A stretch of 64,000 bases of DNA from the NCBI GenBank assembly GCA_947579605.1, contig OX388327.1, positions 5,939,122 through 6,003,121 on the forward strand, written 5' to 3'. The first letter of the stretch is position 1. Every line of letters starts with the position of its first letter. The notes under the pieces were generated by a model, which made no database searches, was not told the origin of the DNA, and saw nothing but the letters and a program-made list of their open reading frames with translations. A program made the translations under genes and the position numbers. Origin of the DNA: Athripsodes cinereus. Lineage: Eukaryota > Arthropoda > Insecta > Trichoptera > Leptoceridae. Positions 33,229 through 45,800 of the stretch are shown here, one piece after another.

Positions 33229-33867
33229 TGGAATTTTGAAATATATACATATTCAACAACAAAATAATTCAACTGCTTCAATGAATAAATAATTTTTGGA
33301 GTTTTTTCGATACGTGAACAGTGGAAATTTGTCACAATTTTCAGTGAGCTGAAAAAAAGTGAATCCGGCACTGAGTTTCAATAAAATTGGAAAATTGCCA
33401 ATAGGCGGCGCTGGTAAAAACTTTTTATAGAATTCCCCGCAATAAGGGGAAGACCAAGACCCCGCCGTAAACAAAAAACTGAATAGAAATACTTCAGTTA
33501 TTTCATAAAAAGAAGTTCACATAATGTAAACCTAGCTCGTTATATGTCGTAATAAATATCGATACTTTTTATAAATGAGCTTATATTGTTTACTATTTAT
33601 TTACATAGTTAATTTAATTTATTGTATTAGTGATAACGAAATAATTGAGAACTATGGCAATATTTGTATGAAATTTATCCCTATAAACGATTATAGCGCC
33701 AACAATAGTAGTCGACAGTAATTGTGACATATTGTTCAAATGACAGAAATTTGAGGTTATGTGGCAGTGCAAAATTTCAACAATATTCTTTCAGTCATCA
33801 TAACAAATTAACATTGATTTTATTTGGTAAAATTTAGTTAATTCACATAAATTACTGTTGAATAATC

Positions 33868-36800
33868 ATGGGAGATGAGGATCAAACAAAGTTATGCACA
33901 AATTGGTGAGGGAAATGATTATTTGTTGTATTATTTATACAGTTTCATTTGTATTATTTTTACATACGTCGAGTTGTTCAACTCAGTGCGTTTGTTTATT
34001 TCAAGCTATGAATAGTTGTGCATTTTGTGATTTAGCTTGTTGTCTCAGTATGTGGACATCCAAGAATCTTGTTAAAGTAAATAGGTAGTCGAAACTACGT
34101 GAGAATAAAGCGAAAGTGCGTAAAATCAGCGATGTATACGAAAGTTATGTCGGTGAATCATTCGCTTTCATTATCCTTGAATTTTACACAATAAATGACG
34201 GCGCATCCTTTCAGAACTAATATTGTGATGGGCTTTATGCGTGCAAGCATTTTATATGAAGAAAAATAAGGGTAACCATCTAAAATTAAATTCTGACTAC
34301 TGTTCATGTTAACTAGAAAATGTTATTAAGTATATACTTATTCATCATTGGTAACAATTTGTATTTTGACAAAGCCAACTCTGCAGATGTAACATAAACA
34401 AATAAATATACAATTATTGGCATAAATGAGAGAATATAGTAAATTTAGAAGTTTCATAACACATCATTATCATAAACAATAAGACAATTCTTTTTAGAAT
34501 CATTACAGCTAAAGACCAATGCGATCCCAGTAGATAACTTTAAATGATGAACTCAATTGGACATCCAATGACATAGCTACGATATATTCCCAATTTTCCT
34601 TATGAATTTCTTGTATGTCACGTGATAGACATCACAAATTGATTAAAAAATTTGATATTTATTTCGTAAAACTCCATTATATAAAAATAAATAATATATT
34701 ATTAAAGGTTTTACATATACTAGTATGTGTAAAACCTTTAATAATATATTATTATTTATCATCGCAAATAGAGTTGCCAACTCTCCCGGATACTGCGGGA
34801 CCGTTCCGCAAAGATAGTTGTCGTCCTGTTTGCTAGTAATAAATAAAAAGGTCCTGGATTCCACCTAAATTGTTCTGCATTGTGCATGCTAATCTGGCGA
34901 TGTGGAGTTAAAATTTTGAAATGTGGTATTTTCTGAAATATTTCAATACAAAAATGATGAAGTAATGCAAATTCCTATACTATCAATCAAAATGTGATCA
35001 CAGAGAGGTTAGAAAACTTGATTGGCGGGTGTTTGTTTTTAATGGTCAGCACCCATTACGTACCTCGGCCGTACCTTGATATATGTATCTCCTTAGTGAC
35101 ACATGGATATACAGGATTTAAAGTCACATTGAAGCGAGACATGCTGCCCCTAGGGAGCACTCTAGATTAAGAAAATATTTGGCGTACCCTCACACCATAT
35201 CCCAAGTAGAGTTGACCAAATTTCATATAGATCTATCCTTATATACTTCTGTTTCTTCTACATTCATGCAATATCTCATACATGCATATAAATTTCTCTT
35301 TCTCAACACACATCCATCTTTGAAAATTTGATCCATGTGATCAAGCCACGTGGTTCTTAAACGCCCGCAATTTTTTATATCCTCTCTTTTAAACAAATGT
35401 ACCCTCTTACGATAAGTGTCTTCTTTTCATCATCCACTTGTTTCACATGAACGAACCATCATAGCTTGGTCATATGCATTCTATCCCCAACACTCCTCTT
35501 GCATCCACTCATTGTTATAACACTCTTATTCTGCACTCTATACGCGACATTTCCATTATTTATTTATTTATTAATTCTTTACCATACATTGATTACGTAC
35601 AACTCCATTGAAGGTATACGTTCAAATTAAATACAATCAATATAAAGAGGGTGAGTTTATCACAAAGGCGCAATCTCTTCCAACTAACCCAATAATTATC
35701 TATTTATTCTTGAGAATTATTGTAAAAAGTTACCCTTGTATGTCAATAGTGCTGTCCACACTGTTTGTTGAGCCCAGCGAATGATGAGTCCTATTTCTCT
35801 TTTCTTCTCTCCGTTGATAATAGGAAAGAAAATAAAAAGAAAGAAATTGCTGAGGTGTGCGCTGTTTGGATGTAAGCCTGTTATAATGTTAGTAATGCTA
35901 ACATATCTGTATTTTACATGTCATTCATCTGTTGTGTTATTGTGTACCACATTGAATTGAATAAATAAATATAAATAAGTAAAGAAAAGGAAATAAATAT
36001 ATTTTCTTTCTCAGTGTAGACGTGGCTTATCAGCTATATATTTTAAACAAACCATACTTAAAAGTATTTGTGTGAGGATTGCACAATACTAGTCACGTAC
36101 CATCAGTAACCAAGAATTAAATTATGTAGGTATATGAGGGGTACAGAAGCAAAGTCACATTTTTTTTCACAAATATTGAACTATGACTGCAGAAATGTTA
36201 GTATTTGTGTTGAATACCCTGTAGTTTAATCAATACAATGAAAATCTGTTTTTTCTGTATTGTAGAAAGATATCTGGGCTTTGGTCATAAATCCAAATAC
36301 AGCCTTATACCTACACCTTTCACAGTAAGCCAAAAGCTTGTGTCGTGAAAGGGGAGATTGCCGGCACCTGGGATCGAACCACACACCTCTTGTGCATGAG
36401 GCTGAGACTACATATCCAGGCTGCCGACAAACTCAGAAGCACTAGTTCAAGTAGATTTAAAAGCACTAATTCAAGTAGAAATTGAAATTTGCTATTTTCT
36501 GAATTTATGTTTTCTAGGATCAATGTGCTTTTGTTTCTGTACCCCTCATAATTATTTTTTGTGTTCAATGATAAATATTTTGTTAGTAAGTAAAAGAATA
36601 ATAATAATAATATAATTGTTGAATGCAAATACAACAGGGATAGGTAACATTTTCTCTTCCTGGGGCGTTATTTTAACCCAAGCCATTCAAAAGTAATACA
36701 ATAATTATGACAATCAATGTATTGTGGCGTCTTCTGCATGTAGTGTAAGTGTGTAACTAATTGTGTCTCTTCCCTACAAGCTTGAAAACCAGGTTTTACC

Positions 36801-39800
36801 TGAGTTTTTTGAGCTTTAAAATATTTATTCCGTGGAGCACCCGGTAAAGAATTGGTCTCCCACTCTTCTGCGTAAGTTTTCGAGTGTCCTGTAAAAGGTA
36901 GGTGTTCGAAAAAATTAAGACATTTTACATCTTAAATTCAGCGATGAGGCTTGCCACCCATCCTGAATGTCTTGATTTTATATTGGCACGAAGAGGACAG
37001 TTTGCATGTTTCTTACATGCAGCTGATCTGCTGGCTACCCCACTTGTGGGATATGCCGTGATGGTATAGTAGTAGTAGTAGTAAAATATTAAAACAAATG
37101 ATAAAAGTTAGTAGGAAGAGATCAACGTCTGCGATAAAATCGCCCTCTTGTGTATTGATTGTATTTAATTTGAATATAATTTCTATAAAATTTATGTCTT
37201 ATGATCAATGTACAGTAAATAATGAGTAAACAAATTAAAGAATTTGTATTAACAATTTGAGAATTTTAAATTTTGGGGTAAGTACCTCATCTCTTAAGCT
37301 GAAATGTTAAATAATATCTTCTTCGTGTTGTTTTATGAATATCTATCTACCTTTTACAGGACACACAAAAACTTGTGGAAAAGTGTTAAAAGAATATTTT
37401 ATATTTCATTTATTAGTCAAGCAAAACATACAGCCATTTGGTACATATTACAAATTATTATATGGAATCAATATCTGACCAGTGAAGTTTGCGGATATTA
37501 CAAATAAATCAGTATTACAAATCCATAAAAAGAAAAAAAATCATGAACATACCTACAGATAGTGGGCCATTGGCAAAAACAAAAAATATAATAGTGCTCT
37601 AAAACGAGGGAATGGGGGATAAGAGGAATTTGGAAAATCGCAGTCGCAAACCAAACAGTGCAGAAATCAGCTACCGTGAGTTACACAGAGCACCCGCCGC
37701 ATATCAAATTGTAAGGATTGGTTTTTATCACTGAGAGACACTCTTATGTTTCATTTACCTTTTGGTATCAAATAGTTGTGACGGATTTCAGTTTACCGGT
37801 ATAAAAAGACAGTATTAATTGATGTTAGGATTATTTGCAATTTTTTATTGTTTAACCGGATTTGGGCACAACGCCCATATGACAAAACCAATCAAGATAT
37901 CCGATTAATATTAGTTGAGGTGAAGTGGACGCTTCACAATTGCTACTCTAGGGCACATTAAAATAATATTGAGCTTTATTCACAATTTCACAAACCGGGG
38001 GTTGTCTACGTGTTGTATATATACACTTGCATATAATTATCATTATTTGTATGTAATGTTTGTACTTACACTTGATTGTGTATACATATATATGTAGATA
38101 CCCTCGGCCTTCCTTGTCTATGGCAATTGTCCAATAGTGATTAGTGTATGTATTATTTCTATATAATATATATATACATTAATAGTTACCATCACATCTT
38201 ATTGATTATATTGAAATAAAACTGTGGTAACTTGAATTAAAATACAAATTAATTTATGGAAATAAACTATATTTAATGATAGGTACAATAATCTAAAACC
38301 GTGGAGCACCCGACAAAGAATTGGTCTCTCGCTCTTACATAAGTTTTCCAGTGTCCTGTGAAGAGCAGATGTTCAAAAAAATAAAATAAAACACATTTTA
38401 CATCTCAAATTCAGCGATGAGGTTTGTCACCCATCCTGGATGTCTTCATTTTTTTGGTACATAGAAGACGACTTGCGTGTTTATTACATGCAGCTGGTCG
38501 ACTGGCTACCCCACTTGTGGGATATGCTGTGATGATGTAGTAGTAATAATACAGTAATTGGTTTTGACTTACAAAGTTTTTGTAAAAACTGATCCCGTGA
38601 AGATTGAGTTAACAACGCTTAGAGTTTTGACAATGACTTTGTGAGTCAAAATCAGGTTACTGCACCTATTATTAAATATAGTAAAACTCAAAACAGTGGG
38701 TGTTTTTTATTACTATACTATACCCTCACGCTGTGTCCCCAAGTGGGGTAGGCAGAGAGAGCGGAACGCCAAACAGATTATCTTTACACACTTCCTTCGC
38801 TTCTTCCACATTCATACAGTTTCTCATACACACACGTCGGTTCCTCTTACTCAACACGCGGCCATCCTTGAGAATTTGATCCACGTGGTTCTCGGATGCC
38901 CGCATTTCCTCACACCCTTTCTTTTTGTTTTTTATTTCCATAAATTAATATGGTGTTTTACAAAGTAAATGTCATCTCTATCAATAATACAAGTTACCAT
39001 TTTTCTACGGTTTTTATACATTTGTTTCTCTGTAGAGTTCTCGAAAGAGCAAAAGAATTGCAGGATAGCCAGTTGATTTAACAGCATGTAATTAACGAGC
39101 AAAGTTTCTTTTCTGCGCCATTAAAAATTAAAGACATTCAGGAGAGGTGCCGTACCTCATTGCAGAATTGAAGATGCTGAATGTCTTATACTTTATTTTT
39201 ACAATCTTCGAGGCATCATGCCGTCATCATGCAGTGTATATATTAAAATTTCATCATTATCATCAGTGGCCCTACAACTCCTCTCCATCACCTCTCGTCG
39301 GCAATTGGTCACACTCCGTCCATTCATCTCAACTTTGGCGTCTTGACACTTCTGCCACGGCTTTGTGGAGTATACTCTTTTAAGTGTTGATGTATCGCTC
39401 ATCCTTTCTACATGCCCCAGTCATCGGAGTCAGCAGATTTTGATGTATTTGGTGATGATGTGCACATCTTGATACAGTGCGTAGAGTTTGTAGTGTTGTC
39501 TACTTTGCCAAACTCCATTTTTGCATATGGGCTCATAGGTACGTTTTAATAATAATAATAATCTTTATTGCACAAAATTAGTATACAAAGAAGAAGAAAA
39601 AACATGGTATCATAACAATAGAATAGGTACATAATTTTGTGCAATGGGCGAGTTTATCGCTGAAGCGCAATATCTTCCAACTAACCCATATTGAGAGTTG
39701 AGACTGGACGACATATTTGAAAGGAAAATCTTAAACCCCGTTTTAAGATTTTCCTTTCAAATATGTCGTCCAGTCTCAACTCTCCGCCTTGGTGAGTGTC

Positions 39801-42800
39801 CATGTCTCAGCAGCGTAGGTTAAGACAGATCGAAAGAGTGTCTTATTAACAAAAATTACATATAATAATATGTGATCAGCAGAGATTCCAGGGGCCGTAG
39901 ACAAACCGTACTTAGCGATCGTCTACTGGCGAACTTTTCGACAATCTACCTACATGTACCGTATAATTATGCGTTATTGTTGCAATTATTGACGAAAATT
40001 CGTTTGTAGTTGATCGCCAAGTGCATGTTTGTCTAGGGGGTCAGGTCTTACCAGCAACATTTGAAAACAAAAAATAATCATGTTGTTTAAGATTACCCAT
40101 CTTTTACAGGACACTCAAAAACTATAAAAATAGTGTTTAATTCCACTTTAGTCAATACAAGAAATAACTAAAACGTTTTCGGGCTTACACCCATCTTCAG
40201 TAGTTACGTGCTTTTTGTAGACTACAAAAAGCACGTAACTACTGAAGATGGGTGTAAGCCCGAAAACGTTTTAGTTATTTCTTGTATTGACTAAAGTGGA
40301 ATTAAACAAAGTTTGTTATTTTTATTTTATAAAATGAATTTCCACAGTGTAACTCACATAAAATTAGAAAGTTTATAAAAATAGTGTGTGACTTATTCTT
40401 TGTCTAAAACTTCAAAAAGCAAATTAAATAATAATAATTAGTTGTATCAGAATAAAATAATATCGAAACATTTGTTCAGCTTGTCCTAGTTTCACTGTAG
40501 TTTATACATCACAGTTTTATGATGACCGTGCGTCATTCGTGTAGTGTGACATGTGCGTTTGGCCACAGACATTATAAACAGTTTTATACAGTTGATAGTA
40601 ATTGAGAGTGAAAGTTGTTATAAACAAAACAGATCGTGTTAGGTGCGCAGTATGTATCTGACATATTTCCATAATATTTGCATTTTTATTATTATCGCTG
40701 TAGGAGACGTGTTCTGTCCCTGTTCTGGCAAAGAATAGGTTTCTCACTTTTTTCTGTAAGTTTTGCAAATGCAGTAGTTATGAGACATGTCACCCATCCC
40801 GAATGGTTTAATTTTTATTGACACGGAGAGGAGAACCTGCACGCTTATTACATGCAGTTAGTTCGCTGGCTACCCCACTTTGTGGAAAATGCCGTGATGG
40901 TATAATGATGATTATGATTTTTATTCAATCTACATTTGATTATTTTTAATGCACTTTCAAATAAGGCAGAAAGATAAGAACAAGTGGCGCTCTATCCTTT
41001 TAACCTACCCCGTTAGGAATGCAGCATGATGAAGATTATTAACTCATGTTAATTTTCAAAAATCTAAAAAGGACCAAAGTTTATCTTTTCATCGGGTAAT
41101 TCACAATTAACATAGGAAAATTATTGGTGAGTAATCTTTTTATCCTATATTCTATGTTTTTTTCAGCGAGAGACAGATCCCAGCTGGAAATTACACCATC
41201 CACTCAGTACACTGCGCACGCAATCTGAAGGTCTGTCAGAAATGTAAGGAACCTGTTCCCCTCAACGATATGAAGAAGCATTTAGAAAATGGTGAGAAAA
41301 ATTATTATAATTTAAAATTAAAATCTTATTCAGTTTTCTAGCAGTGTCTCGATAGATTAAATATCTTCTTAGTCTTTTGTTAGACACAAAAATCAGTTTT
41401 TACACTTAAGTCCTCTTGCGATGTGGATGCCCAGCTGTCCTTCCATCATTTTGGGGTAGAAATAATAATAATAAAAATCTTTATTGAACAAAAAAGTGCA
41501 AGAAGAATAAAATAAATAAAAAATAAATAAATAAAAATAGTATACAAAGAAAAAAAACATGACATCTTTACTACTGAATACATAATTTTGTGTAATGGAT
41601 GAGTTTGCTATGGGATGTAGGAATTAGTGTCTATCATTATGTAATTTGAAATAAATGTTTCTTTCTACTATAGATTATTGATTCCAAGAGAGACGTCTTT
41701 TGACTTATCAGGTCATTATCAAATCGACAGACGTCTCTCGGAATCAATAATCTATAGTAGAAAGAAACTATTTGTTTCAAATTACATAATTATGGAATTC
41801 TACTATGTGTGCACCGACACAATTAATAAATTAGTGTCTATTTTTGTTTCAGTGGCGTGCAAACAGTGTGGGGAACGGATGCAGGCATGTGATCTATCAC
41901 CCCATCAACGTGAGGCGTGTCCTCAAACGAGCATCACATGCAACCATTGCGAGATACAATTGGCCAGAACGCTCATGAGAGATCACGAGGCATATTGTGG
42001 GGCACGTACGGAACGTTGTGACGAGTGTGGAGAGCTGGTGATGATCAAATACAGGAAACTGCACGAGGAGAGCAATCATGGCTTCCTCAAATTGGATGAT
42101 GGTTAGAATCATTTATAAAAATAATATTTTTTAACCCCAATTTAACCCCCAGGGTTCAAAATAAATGGATTAAAGAGTAACTGCTAATCTATGAGCTCAA
42201 ATAACATAATCTTCCTGCTTGTTTAACTACCTACTTACTTTACTTTTTGTGTGGCTTGGTGTGTGTGTAAATCTTCACCCATGTGGGCTGTGTCTTATCC
42301 TCTTAAAGTCTTGGCTCCAGGAAAATAAAAAATAAAATAATAATTTACTCAAATTGAGCTAATCTCAAGCAAAAATGTGCTTCTTATATTGCTTTTTAGA
42401 TTTTTTTTTTTATGAAATTAATCACTTTTTACATGTTATTAGACAAAAAACTTGATTTTGAAAAATTTTATGCTGCTAGCTTATTCAAATTCAAATTCAA
42501 ATATATTTATTCAGTAAAAAATATACACTTAAAACAATAATCAATCAATACAAAATAATAATAAAAACATATATTTTTCTTTTATTTGTTCCTTCAAAAT
42601 TATATAATTATATAATTGGGTTATAATAATTCATAATTTGTATCATGTGTAAATAATTATATTTTATTATATTGTTTCTAGAACCTGGACCACAGCCTTC
42701 TTGGATGAGCTCAAATGTGGAATCTGCATCTATGATTCCAAAACCATCTGCATCTGTTAAGCCTGCTCCTAAACCTGTGAAATCTATTACTCCATATAGC

Positions 42801-45800
42801 CACGAGTCTAGAAGAACAAGCGAACAAAGAGCACTCAGCCATTCTAGTGCCTCATCTTCGAGTAGGAATGTCCAAAGTGCCAGAGCTGAAAGTTCTACAT
42901 TTTTAGCGAATGCTCAAAGCTCTACATCTGTCTCAAACGCTCAAAGCTCTTTGATGAATTCGCAAAATGGCGAGTCAATTGTTTCACAAAATCTACGTAA
43001 CTCATCTGCAAGAGTGACAAATTCAAGAAATAATAGTGTTGAACAAGATGATCAAATACTCAATGACAGAAGTGTGGTGGAGATTAACGGCAGAAATGCA
43101 AGCGCTCTTCAGGAAAAATTAAGAAATCGGCAAAGATCGAGGAATTCTGAGATTCCTAGTTCTTCCCTTGGAGCAAGTGCAGCACAAAGTAGTACATCAA
43201 ATGGTGTAGCCAGTGATAATAATCATGGTTTAAGGTAAGGAAAAGAAGATATTTTCTTGTGTTCTTTGATATCTATAGAAGAGAATGAAGATTTGGGTTA
43301 GTTGGAAGAGATCGCGCCTTTGCGATAAACTCGCCCTCTGTATATTGATTGTATTTAATTTGAATGTATACCTTTTATGTAATTGTTTTTTATCAATGTA
43401 CAGTAAAGAATGAATAAATAAATAAAGATTCATAGTGCATTAATTCTTGGGAAATAAATGTTTATTTATATTATTTTGAGTTGGAGAAAAATTGTGCAAA
43501 ATAATAATAATACGGTATAAGTACAAGTACATTATAGAGAGTACTAAAAGGCGGGGTTATCTCATTTGCCATTTCTTCCAGTCAACCAGAAGAAGTGAAA
43601 AAAATATTATTGGAAGAAATGAGAGAGGCATTTCTGTGCTTACAAATTGGTTTTAAGTGTTCATGGATAAAGTTCACCAATTCTACCTTTTTTCTCTGTA
43701 CTAAGAACAAAAAACAATTTTAAGATTTTTGGATAAATTTACGTTTTGAAATCAATTCTCTGTTTGAATAGAAACTAAACACTGATTTTTTTCCAGGGCT
43801 TCTAAAGGTGCCATCAAAAAGTACCAAGCTCCCCAACCTCCTAATGCAAAGAAGTCAAAAGACGGTAACCGCAAACAGAATCAGAATGCAGTGGCAAACG
43901 TACAAAACTTAACGGATGCCCCATCCGCATCATTTAAACACATCAGGGACGTTCCGATGTACGCCGCGACTTTGAGGGAACAAAACCAAATTAAAGAACG
44001 AGAGATACAAACTGAAATCAATTTAGCCCAGGGTCTTCCGCCCGTGTTAAACCCGGCTCAGAAATTAGATAAATTAAGAAAAATGAGTGCTTTGCAAAAT
44101 ATGGATTTCGATAGAGACATACAAAATAAACAAACAAATAAAAAGAGTAATGTTAATAGTCTTAATGATATGAGTTTAACGCCAATGTCCGAAGACGAAC
44201 TGTTGAAGAGATTACAAAAACAGAATATTAATATGGAAAAGAATGTCGTCAATAAAGGTGTCAATTTAAATAGACGCGGTAGCAATGATAAGAACGCTGG
44301 AGTTAAAAATATTAAAAATTCTACTGCATCATCGTCGCAACGTGACGTCAATCTGTCGACTGCAAATGATGATCATTATTACGAGCCCGTCAACAGTGGG
44401 CTATGGGATCCCCCCGCTGTCAATGCTGCAGCCAGTTCATCAGTTGGATCCGATACGGATCGAGTAGCAAATGTTAGATTGAGGTCTGATAATAATGCTA
44501 ATAATAGATCAACAAATCAGCAAGTGGACAGATTTTCAGAAATCAAGAATGATTTACGAGTTTTAAGGAAGGAATTAAAAGAGGTGAGCATCTTTTTTTA
44601 ATAAAAAATAGTGATGTAATGAGTACTCTCTCACAATGCACCGTATTTATAATGACAGTAAAGCTACTGCATTCATTCATCGCCCTCAACGCTCCTCTCG
44701 GGAGCATAGGGCAGAAACCAGCCTCCTCCATTCAGAGCATCTCTGCGCCAATTGCGTCACCTCTTTCCATGACATTCCTTGCGTTCTGATGTTGTTGTCA
44801 TAGGAACGGTGTATTGTGAAAGAGGGGCACCCGAACCGACGGAACCCTTGCGGACGGAAGAACAGTGCTCTTTTTGGCCAACTATCATTGGTGTTGTAGG
44901 ACCAGTTATGTGGAATCGCCTATGGGTGCTGCTGAGAGATGGTCAGACGGTCACTAGCTTCAGAGGCAAATTAAAAACTAAACTCTTCACTGGCGCCCTT
45001 GAGACGGTCTAGAGACTGTAAAACGGCGTCATAAATAAAATAAAATCATCCAAAATCATCATCATCATCATCATTCTCAGAACATGTCCCAGCCAGGACC
45101 ATCGTCTCTCCAGTATTACTGAGATTACAGGTCTCTGCCGGGTGCGTTGGCGCACAGCATCATTTGTGACATGTTCATACAATTTGACATCCAAAATCCA
45201 ACAAAGTTTGGAAGGCGTCTGGATTCAGCATCAGGACAAAATGTCGCTTGTTCAATGCGTGCATCATCCCAATCCTTCTATATGGCTGTGAGTCTTGGTA
45301 CTTAACCAAGGCTCAAGAGCGGAAGATACTGTATTAATTAGAAGTGTAATAACCGTTTTGACAATATCTGTCTACACTATCACGGCATGTACCACAAGTG
45401 GGGTAGCCAGTATACTAACTGTGTGAAAAACATGCAAGTTGCCCTCTCCGTGCTATTAAAAATTAAAACATTCTAAATGAGTGACTTGCCTCATCGCTGC
45501 CGATTTTAAAATGTTAAATATTTTGTATACTTACTTATTAATAAACTTTATTGTACAAAATATTTAGACAAAAATAATAGGATTAGAACATGGTAGTATA
45601 TACAAATAATTTTGCACAATCGGCGAGTTTATCGCAGAGACGCGATATCTTCCAACTAACCCAAAATAATGGTTTACGAATGAATGCCTGCCGTATGATG
45701 GCGTATAATGAATACAAAATAATAGGTCACTCGGGAATGAAAATAAAGGAAAATCTTTTCTTTGCCTTGGACTCTATGGAGCTTTGTCTGGATTTAAAAA

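Larger units (their letters stand above)
33906..41166 (+). other. Intron 1 of the TRAF-type zinc finger gene
   Basis: A 7.3 kb intron made largely of repeats annotated separately: palindromes at 34685-34755, 39693-39784 and 40134-40308, SINE-A and SINE-B copies, LINE tails and MITE-C. Stretches without a recognisable feature are 33906-34680, 34760-35175, 35725-36245, 36435-36825 and 37230-38295. Confidence 0.6.
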
